64,000 bases of DNA, taken from assembly GCF_003443535.1 (NCBI RefSeq), contig NZ_CP031946.1:1860001-1924000 (forward strand), in the 5' to 3' direction. The DNA is from Ruegeria sp. AD91A. Its GTDB lineage: Bacteria > Pseudomonadota > Alphaproteobacteria > Rhodobacterales > Rhodobacteraceae. Made by a program: the position numbers and the translations under genes. The notes under the pieces are model-generated. The model ran no database searches. It saw only the letters and a list, made by a program, of their open reading frames with translations, and was not told the origin of the DNA. Numbering within the stretch: position 1 is the first letter of the stretch; every line of letters starts with the position of its first letter. Below, piece after piece: positions 44,864 to 52,809 of this stretch.

Positions 44864-44996
44864 TGAGCGACGCACCCTTTTGGTCAAACGTCAGCCAACC
44901 GAAAAATCTTACGCTTACCTATCTAGCGGCTGACATCTGCAAACATACCACATGATGTGTCGTTCGCCAAGGCAGTCAGGTCGACCAAGGGATCGC

Positions 44997-45740
44997 CTAC
45001 ATTCTGGCAGAGAGCCGCCGCACCAGAGCGTCATGGGGAATATCAGCGTCAATTGCCAGCCGGCGCAAACCGAAATGCACGCGCGCGATCTGTTGGTAAT
45101 AGCGCGTGTAGACGTAGTTCGTACCACCACCGGCCAATGCGCCCAGCACAGGAACGGACTGGGCTGCCAGTTTTTGCCCCAGCACAATCGAAAAGCGCGG
45201 CGCAACGGCGGCAATAAGACGTTGCATGGCCGGCCCGGTCAGGGTCAGTCGAACCGAGAAAAAACCCAGATCTGCCCCATCATCATGCGACAATGGTCCT
45301 GCCGCCGACAATACGCGAACACAATCGAACTTTACGTTTTCAGCAGAAGGATCGAACCCCTCGCGTGCCGCAGCCCCCTGAATGGCGCGCAGAAGCATCG
45401 CGGTTGTTGCAGGCAGTTCCATCAGGGCTGTGGAAACACCGCCCAGCCCCCCGGCCGCACCCATGGCCGTGGTGACGGCAGTATTCACCCAAGGCTGCTG
45501 ATCGGGAACAGCGCGCCGTGACCCCTGAGCCGCATGCATCGCCAGCCATAACGCCTGCTCGGTTGCGCCGGTCAGGCCATTTCGCACAGGTTCCGGCAAC
45601 TGTTCCAGCAATGACTCGGCCGAGCCGCCCAGTTTGTTCAACAACTTGACACCAACGCCTCCGGCAGATCGGTAGTGATCCGCCAAACGATCCAGTTCGG
45701 CCTCGGTATCCACGTTTTCGACTAGAACTACGTTCTGCAT
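44997..45740 (-). CDS. EcsC family protein
   Basis: A 247-residue protein of the EcsC family: a long amphipathic and hydrophobic helical region with GGVGVKLLNKLGG, then TTAMGAAGGLGGVSTALMELPATTAMLLRAIQGAA, and a C-terminal part with a further glycine-rich hydrophobic stretch around VLGALAGGGTNYVY. EcsC in Bacillus is encoded with an ABC transporter, but its role is unknown. Here it stands next to a GNAT gene. The start 45740 has GGAGGGCGG upstream; an in-frame start at 45788 is not favoured. Confidence 0.85.
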   Translation of the reverse strand: MQNVVLVENVDTEAELDRLADHYRSAGGVGVKLLNKLGGSAESLLEQLPEPVRNGLTGATEQALWLAMHAAQGSRRAVPDQQPWVNTAVTTAMGAAGGLGGVSTALMELPATTAMLLRAIQGAAAREGFDPSAENVKFDCVRVLSAAGPLSHDDGADLGFFSVRLTLTGPAMQRLIAAVAPRFSIVLGQKLAAQSVPVLGALAGGGTNYVYTRYYQQIARVHFGLRRLAIDADIPHDALVRRLSARM

Positions 45741-45792
45741 TCCCGCCCTCCTGTCTATAAACATCGGCGTTACGCAGCATGGTTTCAATAGG

Positions 45793-46287
45793 TCACAGGC
45801 TCCAACGTGTCACTGCCCCCTCAATGCCGGACCAGGCACCGGGCAACAATTCCAGCCCCAAAACCCGGTCAGGATTTGTGGGCGGAGGCATCTCGACCCC
45901 TTGTAATCGGGTGAACCCGAACCGACTGTAATAGGGCTCATCCCCTACCAGCATGACCCGTTGCCACCCGCGGGTCCGCCCCGCTTCGACCCCTTCATGT
46001 ATCAGGAATCCGCCCAGTCCCTCACCTTGGTGGGTGGGATGCACGGCAACCGGCCCCAACAGCAGTGCGTCGTGATCGCCGACATGAACCGGCCAGAACC
46101 GGATCGCACCGGCCAGAATCCCCTGACCGTCACGCGCGACCAGAGACAGGTCCGCAACCGGCGGCACGTCATCGCGCAACCGGTACGACGACAAGGCCTC
46201 ACGACCCGGTGCAAAACACAGGTCATAAAGGGCTTCGACCTCCCACCAGTCGTCCGGCTCTTCTGGCCTGATCCCGAATTGCTGCAC
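45793..46287 (-). CDS. GNAT family N-acetyltransferase
   Basis: A 164-residue acetyltransferase with the acetyl-CoA-binding motif LLLGPVAVHPTHQGEGLGGFLIHEGVE (Q/R-x-x-G-x-G/A pattern in QGEGLG) in the middle of the protein. The DEPYYSRFGF block of the YhbS-like subgroup follows. The substrate is not known. The start is GTG 46287 with AGAGGGCAGG upstream. It is 52 bases from the EcsC gene and probably in one unit with it, divergent from the flavin reductase gene. Confidence 0.88.
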   Translation of the reverse strand: MQQFGIRPEEPDDWWEVEALYDLCFAPGREALSSYRLRDDVPPVADLSLVARDGQGILAGAIRFWPVHVGDHDALLLGPVAVHPTHQGEGLGGFLIHEGVEAGRTRGWQRVMLVGDEPYYSRFGFTRLQGVEMPPPTNPDRVLGLELLPGAWSGIEGAVTRWSL

Positions 46288-46358
46288 CCTGCCCTCTTTT
46301 ACTTGCTGGAAATCGCCCTAGCACTTCGCTACGCCTTGGGCAAACGCTTGGAGTTCAG

Positions 46359-46964
46359 ATGTTCTATCGCCCCGAAGACGGCCACGGCCTTCCGCACAAC
46401 CCGTTCAATGCCATTATCACGCCGCGCCCGATTGGCTGGATCTCGACCCGGGATGCGGATGGGATCAACAATCTGGCACCCTATTCCTTCTTCAACGGCG
46501 TTGCCTATACGCCCCCGCAGGTCATGTTTGCCTCGACCGGCACCAAACAGGATCAAAGCGTGGGCAAGGACAGCATCGCCAATATCGAGGCCACGGGTGT
46601 GTTTTGCGTGAATGTCGTGGCCCATGCGCACCGGGACGCGATGAATGCAAGTTCCGCCGGATTGCCGAAAGAAGTTGATGAGTTTTTACATGCCGGGCTT
46701 TCACCCATCGAATGCGAGACCATCCCCTGCGCACGGATTGAAGGGGTACCAGCCGCCCTGGAATGCAAGCTGACCCAAATCGTCACCCTACCCGGTGAAG
46801 CCAACCGGGTGGTGTTTGGGGAAGTGACAGGTGTACACCTGCACGACGATCATATTCGGGATGGCATGTTCGACGTGACCTCGTTCCAACCTTTGGCGCG
46901 GCTTGGGTATCGCGATTACTCTGTCGTTTCCGAGTTGTTCAGCCTTTCTAGACCGGATGACTGA
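46359..46964 (+). CDS. flavin reductase family protein
   Basis: A 201-residue FMN-binding split-barrel protein: N-terminal ITPRPIGWISTRDADG, NLAPYSFFNGVAYTPP, then VNVVAHAHRDAMNASSAGLP and a C-terminal FGEVTGVHLHDD. It belongs to the flavin reductase-like group that supplies FMNH2 or binds flavin. No monooxygenase partner is adjacent. The next gene starts at its stop codon (overlap of one base), giving a two-gene unit with the acetyltransferase. Confidence 0.9.
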   Translation: MFYRPEDGHGLPHNPFNAIITPRPIGWISTRDADGINNLAPYSFFNGVAYTPPQVMFASTGTKQDQSVGKDSIANIEATGVFCVNVVAHAHRDAMNASSAGLPKEVDEFLHAGLSPIECETIPCARIEGVPAALECKLTQIVTLPGEANRVVFGEVTGVHLHDDHIRDGMFDVTSFQPLARLGYRDYSVVSELFSLSRPDD

Positions 46965-47602
46965 TGCCCCTGCCTGACGCTTCGCGCCGATATCCTGTCA
47001 CTCTGCCTGACGGCACGGAACACAAAGGAACGGCCTTTCTGTCACGAGTGATCGACCACCCCAGAATTCAGGTGGGAGATTACACTTACGCATCAGATTT
47101 TGACGAACCCGAGGATTGGGCCAATCGGCTGGCCCCTTATCTGTTCGAGTTTTCGCGCGAAAAGCTGATTTTGGGGAAGTTTTGCCAAATTGCCCACGGC
47201 GTCCGCTTTGTGACAACCTCGGCAAATCATGCGATGGATGGGATAACCTGCTTTCCCTTTCCAGTTTTCGATCCGGAACAGATGTTGGAATTCCAGCCGG
47301 ACTTCCGGGACACCGTGATAGGCAATGATGTCTGGATCGGCTATGGCGCGTTGATCCTGCCCGGAGCCAATATCGGTGACGGAGCGATAATCGGCGCGGG
47401 TTCAGTCGTGCGTGGAACCATCCCGCCTTATGCGATCGTCTCTGGCAATCCTGCCGAGGCACGGCGATACCGGTTTGACGCCGACACAATCGAGCGGCTG
47501 CTTTCTTTGAAGTGGTGGGACTGGCCAGTCGAACTGATCGCCGAAGCCGAAAGCGCTCTGCTGACGGGAGATATCGATAAGCTGGAGCGCTTGGACCCTT
47601 GA
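46964..47602 (+). CDS. CatB-type hexapeptide O-acetyltransferase
   Basis: A 212-residue left-handed beta-helix acyltransferase. It shows LILGKFCQIAHGVRFVTTSANHAMDG, with the likely catalytic His in NHAMDG, then the hexapeptide run TVIGNDVWIGYGALILPGANIGDGAIIGAGSVV, and the C-terminal GNPAEARRYRF. This is the CatB/Vat xenobiotic acetyltransferase group, some of which acetylate chloramphenicol or streptogramins, though many have sugar substrates. Resistance is not implied. The GC-rich terminator hairpin follows 2 bases after the stop codon. Confidence 0.9.
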   Translation: MPLPDASRRYPVTLPDGTEHKGTAFLSRVIDHPRIQVGDYTYASDFDEPEDWANRLAPYLFEFSREKLILGKFCQIAHGVRFVTTSANHAMDGITCFPFPVFDPEQMLEFQPDFRDTVIGNDVWIGYGALILPGANIGDGAIIGAGSVVRGTIPPYAIVSGNPAEARRYRFDADTIERLLSLKWWDWPVELIAEAESALLTGDIDKLERLDP

Positions 47603-47603
47603 A

Positions 47604-47628
47604 AAAGGCGGCCTGATTGGCCGCCTTT
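47604..47628. terminator. bidirectional terminator hairpin
   Basis: AAAGGCGGCC pairs with GGCCGCCTTT over a 5-base loop, between the convergent CatB-type and SulP genes. A short T or A run lies on both sides, so it can act in both directions. Confidence 0.85.
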
Positions 47629-47633
47629 CGAAG

Positions 47634-49268
47634 TCAGTGCCCGCCCAGAATACCGGTGCGGACAGAGTAATCTACCGCCAACTCGTAGTCCGGGTCATCA
47701 TCACTGTCGACCATAAGGTGTCCGGCTTTGTTCAGCAGTTTGTGACAATCGCGGCTCAGGTGGCGAAGCATGACTCGTTTGCCTGCTGCCTCGTATTTTC
47801 CTGCGATATTCTCGATGGCTTGCAGGGCGGACTGATCCACCACGCGGCTTTCGGCAAAATCGATGATAACGGTTTCAGGATCGTTCTGTACTTCGAACAG
47901 TTCGATAAAGCCCTCAGAGGACCCAAAGAACAGTGGTCCCTGAATTTCATACACTTTCGCGCCTTGTTCGGTCTCGGATTCACGGGTGACCGCATGAATG
48001 CGCTTGGCATTGTTCCATGCATAGGCCAGGGCCGAGACAATGACGCCAACCACGACAGCAACGGCCAAGTCCTCCATCACCGTTACGACGGTGACCAGAA
48101 CGATGACGAAGGCATCGGTCATTGGCACTTTGCGCAGGATCTTGAATGAGTTCCACGCAAAGGTGCCGATCACCACCATGAACATCACACCGACCAGCGC
48201 GGCCAGCGGAATTTGCTCGATCAGGGGTGATGCGAAAAGGATGAAGGTCAGCAGGAATAGCGCTGCCGCGATACCGGCTATACGTGTACGCCCGCCGGAT
48301 TTCACGTTGATCATCGACTGGCCAATCATCGCGCAACCGCCCATGCCGCCGAAAAACCCGGTCACGATATTCGACGCGCCCTGCGCGATACATTCCTGAG
48401 ATGCCCCACCGCGCTTGCCTGTGATCTCACCCACAAGGTTCAGAGTCAGCAGGGATTCGATCAGGCCAATGGCGGCCAGAATGACCGCATAAGGCAGAAT
48501 GATCTCAAAGGTTTCCCAGTTCAAAGGAACCATTGGAACATGGAACGCAGGCAGACCGCCTTCGATCGATGCCAGATCGCCGACGCGCGGCACATCAAGG
48601 CCAAACCCGATCACGATTGCCGCGACAACCAGAATACCGGCCAGAGGCGCTGGGATGATGCGCGTGATACGCGGCATGATCCAGATCACCGCCATGGTCA
48701 GCCCGACAAGACCCAGCATGGTGTAAAGCTGTATCCCGGACAACCATTCGCCGCCGCTCAATCCATGACCGGTGTTTTCCATGGTTCCGGGCACTTTGAA
48801 CTGTCCCATCTGGGCCAGAAAGATCACGATGGCCAGACCGTTCACAAAGCCCAGCATGACCGGATGCGGCACCAAACGAATGAAACGCCCCCAGTGCATG
48901 GCCCCGGCAATGACCTGAAGGATTCCCATAAGAACAACGGTCGCGAACAGGTATTCGACCCCATGTTCGGCCACCAGTGCCACCATGACAACCGCAAGCG
49001 CGCCGGTCGCACCCGAGATCATGCCAGGTCGCCCACCGATCAGTGCCGTAATCAGACCCACCAAAAACGCCGCGTAGAGACCGACCAACGGGTGCACGCC
49101 CGCCACAAAGGCAAAGGCCACCGCCTCGGGCACCAGTGCAAGGGCAACCGTCAGACCGGACAGCAGCTCAATCCGCAGGCGTGAGAAGGTCAGTCCCTCA
49201 TCTGGCACCCAGCGCAGATCGGGAATAGCGAGGCGATTGGCAAAGCTTGCCAGCAAGGCTCGGGGCAT
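47634..49268 (-). CDS. SulP family anion transporter with STAS domain
   Basis: A 544-residue membrane protein of the SLC26/SulP family: about fourteen membrane segments (residues 30-400), with ALVPEAVAFAFVAGVHPLVGLYAAF, then IGGRPGMISGATGAL. A C-terminal STAS domain follows (about 430-540, ending YELAVDYSVRTG). The QECIAQGASNIVTGFFGGMGGCAMIGQSMINVKSGG block is conserved in bacterial members that carry sulfate, bicarbonate (BicA) or other anions; the ion here is uncertain. It is divergent from the IalB-like gene. Confidence 0.93.
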   Translation of the reverse strand: MPRALLASFANRLAIPDLRWVPDEGLTFSRLRIELLSGLTVALALVPEAVAFAFVAGVHPLVGLYAAFLVGLITALIGGRPGMISGATGALAVVMVALVAEHGVEYLFATVVLMGILQVIAGAMHWGRFIRLVPHPVMLGFVNGLAIVIFLAQMGQFKVPGTMENTGHGLSGGEWLSGIQLYTMLGLVGLTMAVIWIMPRITRIIPAPLAGILVVAAIVIGFGLDVPRVGDLASIEGGLPAFHVPMVPLNWETFEIILPYAVILAAIGLIESLLTLNLVGEITGKRGGASQECIAQGASNIVTGFFGGMGGCAMIGQSMINVKSGGRTRIAGIAAALFLLTFILFASPLIEQIPLAALVGVMFMVVIGTFAWNSFKILRKVPMTDAFVIVLVTVVTVMEDLAVAVVVGVIVSALAYAWNNAKRIHAVTRESETEQGAKVYEIQGPLFFGSSEGFIELFEVQNDPETVIIDFAESRVVDQSALQAIENIAGKYEAAGKRVMLRHLSRDCHKLLNKAGHLMVDSDDDPDYELAVDYSVRTGILGGH

Positions 49269-49434
49269 CAGACAGTCCTATGGGGTTATATGTTCGCGCG
49301 AAGGCGTTGTTGTAGCTGGCGCGCTGGCATTGAGCTACTGCACTACGCGGGATGCAGCCATGCGCATAATGCATATCTTGGGCTCGCGGCAAGTTGATTT
49401 GCGGGACCACGAAGAAGCCACCACATGTCAGATC

Positions 49435-49995
49435 ATGCGTTGGATCATCCTCTTTCTCTTCTCAGCCCTTCCCGCCCTCGCGCAGGATTTGAATGGCAAT
49501 GACACGGCAGGAAACTGGCGGGTGACGCATCACGAGATTTTCGGCATCTGGAATTCGATCTGTGACGAGCGCGAAGAAAACGGTGCGTTGCGGCAGCGGT
49601 GCTACATCCGGCGGGCAGAAGTGTTTTCCCTTCGGCCAAAATTCGCGGCACAGTTCGTTTTCGTTACGCCGGAACCGGAAGGTTTCAAAGTTGAATTCGG
49701 GATAGAGCCGGGTACTTTCTTCACCCCATCCGGATTTCGCATCGACCAAGGCGAAGAAACCATATGGCGCACCCGGCGCCCCGGATGCTTGACCGGGCTT
49801 GGCTGTACCTTCGAAGATCAACGCGCCAAGGACGTGCTGGACGCCATGCTGACCGGAGATGCGTTCCGCTTCGTGTTCCGAGACCGACACGGGCAGTCAC
49901 AGGATCTGACCTGGTCTCTGGGCGCGTTTGGCATAGCCTGGGCCGATTTCACCAGGCAATCACGACAGCGCAACCTGTTGGCGGTACAGGAATAG
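49435..49995 (+). CDS. invasion-associated locus B (IalB) family protein
   Basis: A 186-residue exported protein. The signal peptide MRWIILFLFSALPALA is followed by the IalB-like domain: NWRVTHHEIFGIWNSICDE, QRCYIRRAE, and GCLTGLGCTFE with paired cysteines. IalB in Bartonella helps erythrocyte invasion, but in free-living alphaproteobacteria the family is periplasmic with no known role. ATG 49435 was chosen because upstream in-frame sequence has no signal peptide. It is divergent from the SulP gene by 166 bases. Confidence 0.85.
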   Translation: MRWIILFLFSALPALAQDLNGNDTAGNWRVTHHEIFGIWNSICDEREENGALRQRCYIRRAEVFSLRPKFAAQFVFVTPEPEGFKVEFGIEPGTFFTPSGFRIDQGEETIWRTRRPGCLTGLGCTFEDQRAKDVLDAMLTGDAFRFVFRDRHGQSQDLTWSLGAFGIAWADFTRQSRQRNLLAVQE

Positions 49996-50061
49996 GCCTC
50001 TTGTCAAATCCGGGCTGAACCCGCACAAATTCAACATCAGGTATTCAGGCGGAGCAGGACA

Positions 50062-50934
50062 GTGACCCAAACCAGGATAGCAGTCATCGGCGGATCAGGC
50101 ATCTATGACATCGATGGGCTGGAGAACCCGGAGTGGGTAGAGGTTGAGACCCCATGGGGAACGCCGTCAGACCAGATCCTGACCGGATCGCTGGACGGTA
50201 TCGAAATGGCCTTTCTGCCGCGTCATGGGCGCGGCCATGTGCACTCGCCGACAGATGTACCCTATCGCGCCAATATCGACGCGCTGAAACGATTGGGCGT
50301 GACGGATGTGATCTCGGTTTCGGCCTGCGGATCGTTCCGCGAACATATGGCACCGGGTGACTTCGTGATTGTCGATCAGTTCATCGATCGCACTTTTGCG
50401 CGGGAAAAGAGCTTCTTCGGAACTGGGTGCGTTGCCCATGTCAGCGTTGCCCATCCTACCTGCCCACGCCTGTCGGACGCATGCGAGACAACGGGTAAGG
50501 CCGCCGGCATCACAATCCACCGGGGCGGCACCTATCTGGCGATGGAGGGCCCTCAGTTTTCCAGCCTTGCAGAATCCAGGATGTATCGCGAGCAATGGGG
50601 CTGTGACGTGATCGGAATGACCAACATGCCCGAGGCGAAACTCGCCCGAGAGGCCGAGCTGTGTTATGCGTCGATCGCGATGGTCACCGACTATGACAGC
50701 TGGCACCCTGACCATGGCGAGGTGGACGTGTCCACGATCATCGCCACCCTGACCGGCAATGCCGAAAAAGGCCGCGCACTGGTCAAGGGATTGCCCGCCC
50801 TACTGGGCTCCGAGCGCGCACCCTGCCCGCATGGCTGCGACCGAGCGCTGGAGTATGCGATCCTTACGGCCCCCGATAGTCGCGATGCGGCGCTGCTGGC
50901 CAAGCTGGACGCTGTGGCCGGGCGAATTCTGTAA
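50062..50934 (+). CDS. mtnP: S-methyl-5'-thioadenosine phosphorylase
   Basis: A 290-residue enzyme that splits methylthioadenosine into adenine and methylthioribose-1-phosphate. It shows VIGGSGIYDIDGL at the start, the RHGRGHVHSPTDVPYRANI phosphate/substrate region, CGSFREHMAPGDFV, and the family motif MEGPQFSSLAESRMYR near residue 180. The start is GTG 50062, with GGAGCAGG upstream. Adenine from this step is recycled by apt, located 2.3 kb downstream on the same strand and separated by an AT-richer insertion. Confidence 0.96.
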   Translation: MTQTRIAVIGGSGIYDIDGLENPEWVEVETPWGTPSDQILTGSLDGIEMAFLPRHGRGHVHSPTDVPYRANIDALKRLGVTDVISVSACGSFREHMAPGDFVIVDQFIDRTFAREKSFFGTGCVAHVSVAHPTCPRLSDACETTGKAAGITIHRGGTYLAMEGPQFSSLAESRMYREQWGCDVIGMTNMPEAKLAREAELCYASIAMVTDYDSWHPDHGEVDVSTIIATLTGNAEKGRALVKGLPALLGSERAPCPHGCDRALEYAILTAPDSRDAALLAKLDAVAGRIL

Positions 50935-50971
50935 GACCGACTTGAGATAATCGGCCAGGGTCTCAATGACC

Positions 50972-51637
50972 TCAATGGATGCGAACGATGCCCCAGTCGC
51001 CCTTTGAGCGAGCTAGCCAGCCGACTTTCAGCACGGATTGAAGCGAGACAGGTTTTGGACATGCATCTTCGCAACCATCAAATACTACCGAAGTCTGAGA
51101 CATTTGAACCATAACCTGTTTTTCGTCGGAAACCGGATCAAAGAAGATGGTTTCTACAAGAAAAACAGAGTAGTTGGGGTTCGCAGCGGTTTCCTCAACA
51201 AGAGACCTGCAGGTGCTTCTGAATGACATACCCTCGTGGGCACTCCAGAACCTTTTTTGGAATTCCCACTTGGCGCTCTCATCCGAGAACTTCATGGATT
51301 TTACGATTTTGTCACCGACGTAGTCGGTTACGGCATCCATGGCACCGTTCCAGCCGATTGCCACAAGGCTAAGGCTGGTGAAGGAAACATCTTCCGGGCC
51401 AGATTCGTTCCCCCCAACAAACAAATTACAGATCTTTGTGGGTCTAAATTTTCCGGTCGAATGATCCAAGGCATAAGCCGCACCAAGCACAGGCGCATGT
51501 AGTGAACCCTTCGGAACTACAAGTTTCTGGTATTGTAAATCCAGTTCATTCGCATTCAAAACAAGCGTTTTACCAGCGCCCATGATTGCCAGTGCGCCAG
51601 CAACAATGACAGCGTTGCGTAAACTGATAACAGACAT
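50972..51637 (-). CDS. exported protein of unknown function in AT-rich block
   Basis: A 221-residue protein with an N-terminal hydrophobic signal or anchor (residues 8-24). The mature part has five cysteines, in ICNLF, STCRS, and GCEDACPK. The sequence is mostly beta-like, with charged loops; VSFTSLSLVAIGWNGAMDAVTDYV is the most hydrophobic internal part. I recognise no family. The DNA is clearly AT-richer than in neighbouring genes and uses codons such as AAA, TTT and ATA more freely, suggesting recent acquisition. Its start lies 15 bases after the stop codon of the 40-aa peptide gene, so one transcript is likely. Confidence 0.72.
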   Translation of the reverse strand: MSVISLRNAVIVAGALAIMGAGKTLVLNANELDLQYQKLVVPKGSLHAPVLGAAYALDHSTGKFRPTKICNLFVGGNESGPEDVSFTSLSLVAIGWNGAMDAVTDYVGDKIVKSMKFSDESAKWEFQKRFWSAHEGMSFRSTCRSLVEETAANPNYSVFLVETIFFDPVSDEKQVMVQMSQTSVVFDGCEDACPKPVSLQSVLKVGWLARSKGDWGIVRIH

Positions 51638-51652
51638 CCCAAGCTCTCCGAA

Positions 51653-51775
51653 CTAGTTTTGAGGTTTAGGGCAGCATAGCGACCCGCCGCAGTTGAAATA
51701 CCCGTCCGGGCAGGCAGCGGTGGCAGTCGGCATCAGCAATACGCTCAACAAAAAAATTGAAACGACAAGTTTCAT
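51653..51775 (-). CDS. 40-residue cysteine-rich exported peptide
   Basis: A short gene of 41 codons. Residues 1-20 form a signal peptide (MKLVVSIFLLSVLLMPTATA), and the mature part is about 20 residues, ACPDGYFNCGGSLCCPKPQN, with four cysteines that could form two disulfides. GGAGG lies 6 bases before the ATG, and a near-consensus sigma-70 promoter is 41-69 bases upstream. A lipobox is not convincing (TAAC). Its first position in a two-gene unit with the 221-aa protein is strong evidence that it is real. The function is unknown; a secreted peptide, toxin or structural role are all possible. Confidence 0.72.
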   Translation of the reverse strand: MKLVVSIFLLSVLLMPTATAACPDGYFNCGGSLCCPKPQN

Positions 51776-51815
51776 GACGAACCTCCTTATTAAATGACAA
51801 TAAAAAAACGGCGTA

Positions 51816-51844
51816 ATTATAGCACAAATTGAATATTCTGTCCC
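51816..51844 (-). promoter_or_regulatory. near-consensus sigma-70 promoter of the 40-aa peptide gene
   Basis: On the minus strand TATAAT (51816-51821) is preceded by GGGACA (51839-51844) with a 17-base spacer. The expected start site is near 51809, giving a leader of about 34 bases that includes GGAGG before the ATG at 51775. Confidence 0.7.
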
Positions 51845-51921
51845 GAAACCCCCATAACACGAATAAGCGATTGACTAAATTTGTGATTCACGGGAAATGG
51901 GAGCTGGCTTACAGAACAATC

Positions 51922-51950
51922 TCCCGGCTCAAGCAGCTTGATCCCCGGGA
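51922..51950 (+). promoter_or_regulatory. nested hairpin upstream of LysE gene
   Basis: TCCCGG (51922-51927) pairs with CCGGGA (51945-51950). Inside is a second arm pair, TCAAGC / GCTTGA (51929-51941). It lies 43-71 bases before the ATG of the LysE-family gene. It could be an operator, a leader structure or a terminator fragment. Confidence 0.4.
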
Positions 51951-51992
51951 CTGATTCTCTCGTTCTCGGGCGATCTGATCAGGAATTTGACG

Positions 51993-52622
51993 ATGCAACT
52001 CGATCTCTGGCTGGCCTTTGTTGCCGCATCCACCGCCCTGCTGCTTATTCCGGGGCCTACCGTTCTGTTGGTACTGAGTTACGCCTTATCCAAAGGGCGC
52101 AGTGTCGCCGTTGCCTCGGCCACGGGGGTTGCAGTGGGCGATCTTGTGGCCATGACCGCATCCTTGTTGGGACTGGGCGTGCTTGTTCTGGCTTCGGCCA
52201 CGCTGTTTTCTGTTCTCAAATGGGTGGGCGCGGCCTATCTGGTCTGGCTTGGTGTCAAACTGTTGCGCAGCGCACCAGCCGGTGGATTGAGCACGGTCGA
52301 CACCGGGCGGGATGTCACCGCACGCAGCGTGTTCGGCCACGCAGCCGCCGTCACTGCCCTGAACCCGAAATCCATCGCCTTCTTCATTGCCTTTGTGCCG
52401 CAGTTCATACGCCCTGCTGAACCGCTTGGACCTCAGTTCGTCATCCTGATTGCCACATTCGTCGGGCTGGCCTGGTTGAACGCGTTGGCCTACGCCCTTT
52501 TGGCAGACAGGTTGCGGCGGCTGATCGGGCGCGCCAGCGTCATTACGACAATGACACGGTTTGGCGGTTTGACCTTGATCGGGATGGGTATGGCCACGGC
52601 GGTCCTGCGCCGACCGGCCTGA
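51993..52622 (+). CDS. LysE family amino-acid exporter
   Basis: A 209-residue membrane protein with six transmembrane segments and the RhtB/LysE signature: ALLLIPGPTVLLVLSYALSKGR near residue 20, GVAVGDLVAM, VGAAYLVWLGVKLLR, then TALNPKSIAFFIAFVPQFI. It exports amino acids such as homoserine, threonine or lysine; the specific substrate is unknown. AGGAA precedes ATG 51993; a TTG at 51987 is an alternative. It lies within the block that separates mtnP from apt. Confidence 0.92.
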   Translation: MQLDLWLAFVAASTALLLIPGPTVLLVLSYALSKGRSVAVASATGVAVGDLVAMTASLLGLGVLVLASATLFSVLKWVGAAYLVWLGVKLLRSAPAGGLSTVDTGRDVTARSVFGHAAAVTALNPKSIAFFIAFVPQFIRPAEPLGPQFVILIATFVGLAWLNALAYALLADRLRRLIGRASVITTMTRFGGLTLIGMGMATAVLRRPA

Positions 52623-52629
52623 CACCGCA

Positions 52630-52809
52630 TCAGTCTTCGGCGTGTTCTTTCATGAATCCACGTATAAATCTGCGGATTTCGCGCGCGGCCGACGTGTCCA
52701 GTTCTTTGCAAAGCTCGACAAACGAGTCACGTTCGTCCCTGTCGAGGCGTAAGACCAACTGACTGTTTTTCTTGGTCGATCCTTTGCCATCATTCCCGGC
52801 CACGCGCAT
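52630..52809 (-). CDS. small ribbon-helix-helix-type protein
   Basis: A 59-residue basic/acidic protein. After a short Gly/Lys-rich leader comes a beta-strand QLVLRLD (residues 17-23), then helix A RDERDSFVELCKELDT and helix B SAAREIRRFIRGFMKE. This is the strand-helix-helix order of CopG/Arc-type DNA-binding proteins. AGGA is close to the ATG. A TGTATACA palindrome lies 39 bases upstream and could be its own operator. No toxin gene, plasmid or phage gene is adjacent, so its target is unknown. It is convergent with the LysE gene, with 7 bases between. Confidence 0.62.
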   Translation of the reverse strand: MRVAGNDGKGSTKKNSQLVLRLDRDERDSFVELCKELDTSAAREIRRFIRGFMKEHAED

